Assembly: GCA_905215725.1 (NCBI GenBank)
Contig: CAJMRD010000095.1
Location: 1 to 7,121, forward strand
Direction of reading: 5' to 3'
Origin: an uncultured bacterium
Lineage (GTDB): Bacteria; Actinomycetota; Coriobacteriia; Coriobacteriales; Coriobacteriaceae
Length of the DNA stretch: 7,121 nt
The position numbers and the translations under genes were made by a program. Positions within the stretch are counted from its first letter, which is position 1, and each line of letters opens with the position of its first letter. Below the pieces are notes generated by a model. It saw nothing but the letters and a program-made list of their open reading frames with translations, was not told the DNA's origin and did not search any database. Of this stretch, positions 1 to 5,357 are shown one piece after another.

Positions 1-116
1 GCCGCAAGCATCTGGTCGAGTCCGCCCGCCGGCGCCAGCAGCTCGGGCAGCGCCGCACCGGCAGCATCCAATCCAGTCTCGTATTGTCCGCTCGGCCCCA
101 TCGCCCGAATCGCCAT
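1..116 (-). CDS. Probable peptidase U32 family protein, N-terminal fragment (3' end outside window)
   Basis: The first 38 codons are present; the gene runs off the left edge. Translation gives MAIRAMGPSGQYETGLDAAG followed by a segment containing PELLAPAGGLDQMLAA. The PELLAPAG-type stretch near the N-terminus is characteristic of the peptidase U32 family (collagenase-like proteases and the related tRNA/ubiquinone hydroxylation proteins such as TrhP and UbiU), where it begins the first strand of the barrel. The start at 116 is chosen because AAGGAG (124-129 on the plus strand as ctcctt) lies 7 nt upstream; an in-frame ATG at 101 has no comparable site. The gene diverges from the penicillin-binding protein gene. 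With only the N-terminus visible the subfamily cannot be told, and the catalytic region is not in view. Confidence 0.7.
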   Translation of the reverse strand, partial: MAIRAMGPSGQYETGLDAAGAALPELLAPAGGLDQMLA

Positions 117-278
117 CGGCAAACTCCTTACCAAGGTATGCATTCACTCTGAAAAATGCCGTCTTCCAGCATACACGAGGCCTCGCGCGCCCCGTTTGGT
201 TTATCGTGTAATAACTTATGTCCATCCTGCCCCGACGGCACATCCGCCGTCCGGCACGACATACCTGGAGGTCAATAT
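117..278. promoter_or_regulatory. Divergent intergenic region between U32 gene and class A PBP gene
   Basis: This 162-bp gap must hold the start signals of both divergent genes. Both Shine-Dalgarno sites are clear (124-129 for the minus gene, 267-271 for the plus gene). I could not find a convincing -35/-10 pair at normal spacing on either strand. AT-rich sequence around 200-219 (TTTATCGTGTAATAACTTAT) is the most promoter-like part. An inverted repeat GACGGC / GCCGTC (234-239 and 246-251, 6-nt loop) sits just before the PBP ribosome binding site. Confidence 0.4.
267..271 (+). promoter_or_regulatory. Ribosome binding site fixing the PBP start at 279
   Basis: GGAGG at 267-271 is followed by a 7-nt spacer and ATG at 279. 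The same reading frame is open further upstream to an ATG at 156, but that would add 41 residues rich in Cys, Pro and Ser before the usual basic-plus-membrane N-terminus, and no Shine-Dalgarno sequence of comparable quality precedes it. Confidence 0.85.
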
Positions 279-2480
279 ATGGGTCCTCGCCAACGACAGG
301 GACGCAGCCGTTCAAAGACGCATGCCCTGCCCATAATCCTGCTCTCGTTTTTGGGCTTTTTGCTTATCGCGGGCGTCGCGTTTGGCATCGGCATGGTCGG
401 CAACGTCAACCGCTGGCTGTCCGATCTGCCCGACTACACCGACGCCAACGCGTATCTGGTGAGCGAGCCCACCGAGATCGTCGACTGCAACGGCAACAAG
501 ATCGCGAGCTTCTACACGCAAAACCGTAAGTCCATCACCAAGGACGAGGTCTCCCCCTACGTGCTGCAGGGCACCGTTGACGTCGAGGACGAGCGCTTCT
601 ACGAGCACGGCGGTATCGACCTGTGGGGTATCGCGCGTGCTGCGGTGGCAACCCTCGGCGGCGGGCACGAAGGCGCCTCGACTATCACCCAGCAGCTGGT
701 GCGCAACACCATCCTGCAGGAGGAGCAGTTCGACTCGACCATCGAGCGTAAGGTGCGCGAGGCCTACATCGCCGTCAAGATGGAGGACATGTACTCCAAA
801 GACGAGATCCTCATGATGTACCTCAACACCATCTATTACGGCCACGGCGCCTACGGCATCGAGGCCGCAGCCGAGACCTATCTGTCCAAGAGCGCCGCCG
901 ATCTCACCCTGAGCGAGGCCGCACTGTTGATCGGCCTCCCCAACTCGCCCTCGCAGTACGACCCCACGGTCAACCCCGACCTAGCGCTGTCCCGTCGCAA
1001 CAAGGTCCTCGACAACATGCTGCGCCTGGGCCACATCACGCAGGAGGAGCACGATGCCGCACAGGCCGAGCCCATCACCCTCAACGTGACCGAAATCTCG
1101 GGCAGCGGCGTTGACGTATACTCGCAGCCCTACTTTGTCGCCTATGTTAAGCAGCTGCTGGAGCAGGAGTTCTCGACCGACGTGCTCTTTAAGGGCGGCC
1201 TGACCGTCAAGACCACCATCGACCCCACGATGCAGCAGGTGGCAGAGAATGCCGTCCGCGAGCAGCTCGACACGCTCTCACTCGACGGCCTGGACATGGG
1301 CATGGTCGTCGTCGACCCCAAGACCGGCTACATCAAGTGCATGGTGGGCGGCTACGACTACAACGCCGACGAGAACCACGTAAACCATGCCACGGCCAAG
1401 CGCCCCGTCGGCTCCACCTTTAAGGCCTTTACGCTGGCAACTGCCATCCAAAACGGCATGAACCCCAACGTCACCCTCAACTGCAACTCGCCGCTCAAGG
1501 CCAAGGGCACCACGACCGAGGTCCAAAACTACGCCAACCATAGCTATGGCAACATCACGCTTAAGCAGGCAACGGCATACTCCTCCAACACCGGCTACAT
1601 CCAGGTGGCAGAAGCCGTCGGCAACAGCAAGATCATCTCGCTCGTCAAAAAGCTCGGCATCGATCCCGCCAAGGACAACATCGAGGACGTTCCCGTCATG
1701 ACGCTCGGCACCGGCTCGATCTCGCCGCTCGAGATGGCCGCCGCCTACGCGACGTTTGCCAACGGCGGCTACTATCGCCAGCCGATCGCCATCACCGAGA
1801 TTGACTCTCGTACCGATTCGGTGCTGTACCAGCACACCGACAATCCCTCACAGGTGCTTACCGAGGGCGAGGCCGCCGCGGTCACCGATGTTCTGTCCGG
1901 CGTCATGCAGGGCGGCGGCACGGGTGCTGCTGGCGCCCTGAGCGTCAACCAGCCCTATGCCGGCAAAACGGGCACCACCGACAACACCACTAACCTGTGG
2001 TTCTGCGGCTATACCCCGCAGCTGGCGTGCGCCCTGTGGACCGGCTATTCCGCGGGCGAGATCCCCATCCAAAAATACGGCACGGACCTGCTGGGCGACA
2101 GCACCAACCTGCCTGTCTTTAAGCGATTTATGAACACCGTTCTGGCCGGTACCGAGCGCGAGGAGTTTGCGACCGGAACGGCGCCCACCTACAAGAACAA
2201 CAGCGTCTGGAAGTTCTACGGCACCAACAACACCAAGAAGACGGAGAACGACGACAAGGACGAGAACGAGGACGAAGAGGAAACCACTACCACAACGACT
2301 ACCACGACGACCACGACCGCCGAGACCACGGGCGGCGACACCACCGGTGGTACCGGTACCACCGGTGGCTCGACGGGCGGATCCACTGGTGGTTCGACCG
2401 GCGGCGATGGCGGCACGCCTACGCCTACGCCTACGCCCACTCCCGATCCCTCGCCCACGCCTGACGATACGGTCGGCTAG
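279..2480 (+). CDS. Bifunctional class A penicillin-binding protein (PBP1A-like)
   Basis: This enzyme polymerises lipid II into glycan strands and cross-links the stem peptides; it is anchored in the membrane with its domains outside. From the start at 279 it has 733 residues. A short basic cytoplasmic tail is followed by one membrane helix at about 18-40. The GT51 domain (about 65-265) shows VEDERFYEH with the likely catalytic Glu103, GASTITQQL at 132-140, ERK at 156-158, MMYLNTIYYGHGAYGI at 179-194 and LIGLPNSPSQYDP. The transpeptidase domain (about 335-630) shows STFK with nucleophile Ser379 and Lys382, SSN at 435-437, and KTG at 563-565. A disordered tail from about 640 is acidic (DDKDENEDEEE), then 12 Thr, then Gly/Thr/Ser-rich, then Thr-Pro repeats. 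All catalytic motifs are intact, so it should be active. It is transcribed alone and ends in an intrinsic terminator. The exact paralogue (ponA/pbp1A/pbp1B) cannot be told here. Confidence 0.95.
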   Translation: MGPRQRQGRSRSKTHALPIILLSFLGFLLIAGVAFGIGMVGNVNRWLSDLPDYTDANAYLVSEPTEIVDCNGNKIASFYTQNRKSITKDEVSPYVLQGTVDVEDERFYEHGGIDLWGIARAAVATLGGGHEGASTITQQLVRNTILQEEQFDSTIERKVREAYIAVKMEDMYSKDEILMMYLNTIYYGHGAYGIEAAAETYLSKSAADLTLSEAALLIGLPNSPSQYDPTVNPDLALSRRNKVLDNMLRLGHITQEEHDAAQAEPITLNVTEISGSGVDVYSQPYFVAYVKQLLEQEFSTDVLFKGGLTVKTTIDPTMQQVAENAVREQLDTLSLDGLDMGMVVVDPKTGYIKCMVGGYDYNADENHVNHATAKRPVGSTFKAFTLATAIQNGMNPNVTLNCNSPLKAKGTTTEVQNYANHSYGNITLKQATAYSSNTGYIQVAEAVGNSKIISLVKKLGIDPAKDNIEDVPVMTLGTGSISPLEMAAAYATFANGGYYRQPIAITEIDSRTDSVLYQHTDNPSQVLTEGEAAAVTDVLSGVMQGGGTGAAGALSVNQPYAGKTGTTDNTTNLWFCGYTPQLACALWTGYSAGEIPIQKYGTDLLGDSTNLPVFKRFMNTVLAGTEREEFATGTAPTYKNNSVWKFYGTNNTKKTENDDKDENEDEEETTTTTTTTTTTTAETTGGDTTGGTGTTGGSTGGSTGGSTGGDGGTPTPTPTPTPDPSPTPDDTVG
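2283..2318 (+). repeat. Run of 12 Thr codons in the PBP tail
   Basis: Twelve consecutive ACN codons encode residues 669-680, directly after an acidic stretch. All four Thr codons are mixed (ACC, ACT, ACA, ACG), so the DNA is not a perfect triplet repeat and is less prone to slippage than a pure tract. Such Thr runs are common in extracellular linkers of Gram-positive surface proteins. Confidence 0.85.
2341..2368. repeat. Perfect 28-bp palindrome inside the PBP tail coding sequence
   Basis: Two copies of the self-complementary 10-mer CCACCGGTGG (2341-2350 and 2359-2368) flank the self-complementary 8-mer TACCGGTA (2351-2358), so all 28 bp equal their own reverse complement. It falls in the Thr/Gly-rich part of the tail. 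Because ACC (Thr) and GGT (Gly) are reverse complements, Thr-Gly repeats written with these codons tend to form palindromes, which may be the whole explanation. It could form a strong mRNA hairpin or a DNA cruciform. Confidence 0.9.
2415..2444 (+). repeat. Thr-Pro hexanucleotide repeats at the PBP C-terminus
   Basis: Three exact copies of acgcct (2415-2432) are followed by acgccc and actccc, encoding five Thr-Pro pairs (residues 713-722). The adjoining DPSPTPDD continues the Pro-rich pattern to the stop. The exact hexamer copies could change number by slippage without breaking the frame. Confidence 0.85.
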
Positions 2481-2502
2481 AAATCATCCGGCCATAAGCA
2501 AC

Positions 2503-2544
2503 AAGGCCCCCGAGCAGCTTATTAAACTGCTCGGGGGCCTTTTT
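2503..2544 (+). terminator. Intrinsic terminator of the PBP gene
   Basis: A 15-bp GC-rich stem (AAGGCCCCCGAGCAG at 2503-2517 pairing with CTGCTCGGGGGCCTT at 2527-2541) with a 9-nt AT-rich loop is followed by a short T run ending at 2544. It lies 22 nt after the PBP stop codon. On the minus strand the hairpin is followed by the weaker T-rich CCTTGTTGCTT, so it may also act as a backup terminator for argR transcripts. Confidence 0.93.
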
Positions 2545-2585
2545 AGTTTAAAGCGACCTGATGGGCGGTCTTTATACCGGCAAAC

Positions 2586-2616
2586 AAAAAGGGGGTACCG
2601 ACCAACGTCGATACCC
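2586..2616 (-). terminator. Intrinsic terminator of argR
   Basis: Read on the minus strand, GGGTATCGAC (2616-2607) pairs with GTCGGTACCC (2602-2593) around a GTTG loop, ten pairs including one wobble, followed by CC and five T (2590-2586). It lies about 50 nt beyond the argR stop codon and is tail-to-tail with the PBP terminator. Confidence 0.85.
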
Positions 2617-2668
2617 TTTACAAGCCACTATGTCAGCGCGCACAGTGCCGAGCGCACGACCCGCACGC

Positions 2669-3106
2669 CTACTTGCGAGAATTGCTCAGCTTATTGATCA
2701 GCGCCTCAAGACGCTCGCCGTCCTCGGCCGTCTGGGCAATAACCAAAATCGTATCGTTGCCGGCAAGCGAGCCAAGCACATCGGGCAGCTCTGCCGCATC
2801 AACGGCGGCGCCAATGCCGGAAGCCGTACCGGGCTGAGCCTTGATCATGACCAGATTATCGGTGCGCAGAACGCCCGTTACGAGCTCGGAAACCATACGC
2901 TGCAGGTGCAGGTCCTCTGCCAGAACATAGATGCCCTCAGGGAGCTTACGCAGCCCCATATCGGCAATATCGCGAGAGACAGTCGCCTGCGTGCAATCAA
3001 AGCCCATAGCGCGGAGCTCATCGACCAGCACGCGCTGCGTACGGACGTCCTTATTGCGCACAATATCTCTAATGGCATCCTGGCGCCCATTGCGTTTTTT
3101 AGCCAT
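2669..3106 (-). CDS. argR: Arginine repressor ArgR
   Basis: ArgR is a hexameric, arginine-responsive DNA-binding protein that represses arginine biosynthesis and often activates catabolism. From the start at 3106 it has 145 residues, near the family's usual 150. The N-terminal winged helix carries the hallmark TQATVSRDI at 39-47. The C-terminal oligomerisation and arginine-binding domain shows KAQPGTASGIGAAVD (89-103) and LGSLAGNDTILVI (111-123). The start at 3106 is chosen because GAGAGAGGG lies about 5-6 nt upstream; the in-frame ATG at 3139 would add 11 residues and place the ribosome binding site inside the gene. Odd point: the usual Gly-Asp-Asp-Thr of the arginine pocket is Gly-Asn-Asp-Thr here (116-119). 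The gene follows the glycosyltransferase gene by 132 nt on the same strand and ends in its own terminator. A palindrome upstream could be an operator. Confidence 0.95.
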   Translation of the reverse strand: MAKKRNGRQDAIRDIVRNKDVRTQRVLVDELRAMGFDCTQATVSRDIADMGLRKLPEGIYVLAEDLHLQRMVSELVTGVLRTDNLVMIKAQPGTASGIGAAVDAAELPDVLGSLAGNDTILVIAQTAEDGERLEALINKLSNSRK

Positions 3107-3238
3107 ACAAACCCTCTCTCCAAAAGATGGCGGAGACAATCAATCAGTGATTGAATAGTTTAACGCTATTTGAAGGCTTTTGTGTATAAGAACGCATTTC
3201 GAAACACTTCTATGCAAGTTTGTTACGAAATGAGCCGT
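3107..3238 (-). promoter_or_regulatory. argR upstream region with candidate operator palindrome
   Basis: This AT-rich 132-bp gap contains a perfect palindrome TCAATCA-g-TGATTGA at 3140-3154, centred 41 bp upstream of the argR start. Next to it is a weaker inverted repeat AATAG (3154-3158) and CTATT (3166-3170) with a 7-nt spacer. ArgR operators in other bacteria are AT-rich imperfect palindromes with TGAAT/ATTCA-like arms, and TGATTGAATAG resembles one half only. A minus-strand TATACA at 3187-3182 is a possible -10 element, but no good -35 is present at normal spacing. The promoter and operator calls are inferences. Confidence 0.4.
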
Positions 3239-4279
3239 TTAGGCGGTTTTTGCGCCCGTCCGGTTAAGAAAAGCTGCCAGATGCGTACACATCACGCAGC
3301 GCGCGGGCTTGGCGCTGGCGATCGGCCCAAACAACAGACCGAGCCCCCGATGGTTATCCTTGAGCGCGGCGACCATCTGACGGGTTCGAGGCGCTTCGAG
3401 CATATCACGCATGCGGGCGGAACGCTCGATTGACGACACCCCATGCGGGCTCAGACACAAATTCTCGATGCAGGCGACCAGTCCGGTAAAGTAGAACTTT
3501 TGGCTTGCTAGCTTGAGCCGACCACCGCTATCTGCTTCCGAGAGTGAGCCCGCAAGCTCGTCGAGCGCTCGGGTGTCATCGGATACCTTGGCATACATGG
3601 TGGGATCAAAGGCATCTGTAAGCTTGGGTGCCGCCGCGTGGAAACAAGCGTCGCCGCAGCCGGAGACGCACTGCGCCCGCGAGAGCGCGCACGCCATAAA
3701 CCCAACTGTGCGAAACACCTTGTCGCACAAAAGGCATGCCTCAAACAGCGAGCGGCTGTACATCACGCCAGAGGTCTGAGCGACTAGGCCGCCTAAAATC
3801 AACTGGGACAGCCCGGTCACCATCGAAGACTTGTCTTCAATGACAATAGGGGCAACATCCAAGACGCGCGAATGGCGCTCTCGGTGTGCATCATAGCGGT
3901 CGAGCGACACCGTGGGGAACACTATGTCTGCCGCAGTATCGCACGCGATATCGACCATCTTGGAAAGGGACTGCGGAGCTAACCACTCATCGGCGTTCAT
4001 AGCGATGATTTGAGAGCCACGCGAGGCAGCAAAACCGGCACGAAGACAAGCACCGCGCTTCGCGTCCTCGACGTCAATCAAATCAATATGGATGTCCCTG
4101 TCGGCAGCAACTTGAAGCGAATGACGCACACCGGGCGCAGCATCGCGGCAGACAACAACAATCTGCAAATCATAGAGGTCTTGGTTCTGGATACTCTCGA
4201 GCGCACGCATCGCATAGCTGGGCGAACCTTCTACCACAAGGATCACCGAAAGTCGCGGATGCGAGCCACGTCGAACCAA
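3239..4279 (-). CDS. Divergent GT2-like (GT-A fold) glycosyltransferase family protein
   Basis: The N-terminal third resembles family 2 glycosyltransferases: LSVILVVEGSPSYAMRALES at 10-29, LQIVVVCRDA at 38-47, and GFAASRGSQIIAMNADEW at 82-99, where the family has the sugar-nucleotide and metal-binding DxD motif. Here the motif reads Asn95-Ala-Asp97-Glu98, so the first Asp is replaced. The remaining 245 residues match nothing I recognise and contain most of 13 cysteines, including Cys182-x2-Cys185, Cys204-x3-Cys208-x3-Cys212 and Cys328-x2-Cys331. I see no clear membrane helix or signal peptide, so it is probably cytosolic. Length is 346 residues. Translation appears to start at TTG (4279), preceded by GAGAGGA with an 8-nt spacer; an in-frame TGA lies 27 nt upstream and there is no ATG between. 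It lies 161 nt after truA and before argR. Donor and acceptor are unknown, and it may be a non-catalytic relative. Confidence 0.75.
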   Translation of the reverse strand: MVRRGSHPRLSVILVVEGSPSYAMRALESIQNQDLYDLQIVVVCRDAAPGVRHSLQVAADRDIHIDLIDVEDAKRGACLRAGFAASRGSQIIAMNADEWLAPQSLSKMVDIACDTAADIVFPTVSLDRYDAHRERHSRVLDVAPIVIEDKSSMVTGLSQLILGGLVAQTSGVMYSRSLFEACLLCDKVFRTVGFMACALSRAQCVSGCGDACFHAAAPKLTDAFDPTMYAKVSDDTRALDELAGSLSEADSGGRLKLASQKFYFTGLVACIENLCLSPHGVSSIERSARMRDMLEAPRTRQMVAALKDNHRGLGLLFGPIASAKPARCVMCTHLAAFLNRTGAKTA

Positions 4280-4280
4280 G

Positions 4281-4322
4281 TTATCCGTCCTCTCGACAGC
4301 AATGAATCAAACCGTGGTTCAT
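4281..4322 (-). other. Possible 13-codon leader ORF before the glycosyltransferase gene
   Basis: On the minus strand ATG at 4322 opens MNHGLIHCCREDG, ending with TAA one base before the TTG start at 4279. A GGGGTG sequence about 4 nt before the ATG could serve as a weak ribosome binding site. Stop and start packed this closely would allow translational coupling. It may equally be chance: short ORFs are common, and this one is the end of a longer frame open in the truA sequence. Confidence 0.2.
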
Positions 4323-4413
4323 GGTACACCCCAGCAATAAAAGCAATGAGACACCGGTTGTATTGCACGCCAAGAACAGATGTTGAACACGCGCAGCCCA
4401 CAGATGACGGGTG

Positions 4414-4432
4414 TCGACGCACGACGCGTCGA
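4414..4432. other. Hairpin just after truA, without a T run
   Basis: TCGACGC (4414-4420) and GCGTCGA (4426-4432) form a perfect 7-bp stem with a 5-nt loop, 8 nt beyond the truA stop codon. No T run follows on the minus strand, so it is not a standard intrinsic terminator. It could stabilise the 3' end of the message or be incidental in GC-rich DNA. Confidence 0.45.
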
Positions 4433-4440
4433 GCCCTCCC

Positions 4441-5265
4441 CTAGTCGAGCACGACGAGCTCGGCGGGATCGTAATCCACGCCCATAAACGTAAGGCCGCA
4501 GGCAGGAGCCGTGGGGCCCGCAGCGGTACGGTCGCAAGCATCGATGACCTCGCGCATCCACTCGGGTTCACGGCGATGCATGCCAATCTCGACAAGCGTG
4601 CCCACGATCGTACGGACCATCGAATGCAGGAACGCATTGCCCTCGATGGTAAACGTCAGGATGTCCTCGCCAAACGCAATCTCATGGCCAAACTCGGCAC
4701 GCATCACGCAGCGGTGCGTGGGCTTGCCCACAGCAGACGCCACCTTGCAAAAGCTCTTGAAGTCCTGCTCGCCCAGTAGCGCGGGACAGGCCGCAGACAT
4801 CGCCTCAACATCCAATGGGTAGCGATGCCACCACACCGCACCGCGCGAAAGCACAGGGCGCGCGTCGCGATCGGCAATGCGATAGGTGTAAGTGCGAGAG
4901 CGCGCGTCAAAGCGCGCAGAAAAGCCCTTACGGGCCTTGTAGACCTCGTTGATGGCGATATCTTTGGGCAGCAGGGCATCCATAGCCCGCAGCCACCTAC
5001 GGCGCGTACACGCGAGCTCAGCGTCCGTTACGGGCACGCTGATGTACTGAGCCACGGCATGCACGCCGGCATCGGTACGACCCGCGCACGTCAGGTCGAT
5101 CGGACGGCGCAGGAGCGTCTCGATAGCGCGGCGCAGCTCGCCCGCAACCGTCGTCTGGCCAGGCTGCTCGGCAAAGCCGCTATAGGACGAGCCATCGTAG
5201 GCCACGCGGAAAACGAGCGTGGCATCGAGCTCAGGAATCGAATTGAAATCAGACGGCGCGGTCAT
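4441..5265 (-). CDS. truA: tRNA pseudouridine(38-40) synthase TruA
   Basis: TruA isomerises uridines 38, 39 and 40 in the anticodon stem-loop of many tRNAs to pseudouridine, in the cytoplasm and without a cofactor. From the start at 5265 the protein has 274 residues, close to the family norm. It shows the family's opening VAYDGSSYSGFAEQPGQTTV (21-40), the catalytic CAGRTDAGVHA with Asp65, the ARSRTYTYRI strand, DFKSFCK, and the C-terminal NAFLHSMVRTIVGTLVEIG. The start at 5265 is preceded by GGGAG with a 5-nt spacer. A longer in-frame start at 5316 is rejected because it lies inside the hairpin of the rplQ terminator. truA directly follows rplQ, a common order in actinobacteria and their relatives, but here a strong terminator separates them, leaving only about 35 nt for any separate promoter. 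No good promoter is visible there, so read-through may supply part of its transcript. Confidence 0.96.
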   Translation of the reverse strand: MTAPSDFNSIPELDATLVFRVAYDGSSYSGFAEQPGQTTVAGELRRAIETLLRRPIDLTCAGRTDAGVHAVAQYISVPVTDAELACTRRRWLRAMDALLPKDIAINEVYKARKGFSARFDARSRTYTYRIADRDARPVLSRGAVWWHRYPLDVEAMSAACPALLGEQDFKSFCKVASAVGKPTHRCVMRAEFGHEIAFGEDILTFTIEGNAFLHSMVRTIVGTLVEIGMHRREPEWMREVIDACDRTAAGPTAPACGLTFMGVDYDPAELVVLD

Positions 5266-5300
5266 GGGCGCTCCCAACAAACAGGCAATGGCATTTCGAC

Positions 5301-5331
5301 AAAAAAAGAGGGGCACGCGAACGTACCCCTC
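5301..5331 (-). terminator. Intrinsic terminator between rplQ and truA
   Basis: On the minus strand GAGGGGTACG (5331-5322) pairs with CGTGCCCCTC (5317-5308) around a TTCG tetraloop, ten pairs with one wobble, followed by seven T (5307-5301). It lies 26 nt after the rplQ stop codon, and its T run ends 35 nt before the truA start codon. It has every feature of an efficient intrinsic terminator and marks the end of the main ribosomal alpha operon transcript. Confidence 0.93.
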
Positions 5332-5357
5332 GAATATAGCCTATGCAGACGGATTGT

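Noticed and set aside
156..278. N-terminal extension of the PBP from an ATG at 156
   Set aside because: The extension would put 41 atypical residues before the membrane anchor; the ATG at 279 has a GGAGG at ideal spacing.
1278..1835. 185-codon minus-strand open frame inside the PBP gene, and similar frames at 312-845
   Set aside because: Both lie opposite conserved PBP catalytic motifs and show no domain or start signal; they are codon-bias shadows.
2561..3154. 197-codon plus-strand open frame over argR
   Set aside because: It is antisense to a clear ArgR, starts within the terminator region, and shows no family resemblance.
3230..3256. Possible terminator (CCG/CGG arms followed by TTTTT on the plus strand) at the end of the glycosyltransferase gene
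   Set aside because: The stem is only 3 bp, the T run is on the wrong strand for the gene, and it lies within the coding end.
4010..4444. 144-codon plus-strand frame antisense to the glycosyltransferase gene
   Set aside because: No ribosome binding site, no recognised motif, and it overlaps a better supported gene on the other strand.
4281..4637. 118-codon minus-strand frame overlapping the 3' part of truA
   Set aside because: Most of it is an out-of-frame reading of truA, with low-complexity Arg/Leu/Ser composition. Only its last 13 codons lie in the gap and are treated separately as a weak leader ORF candidate.
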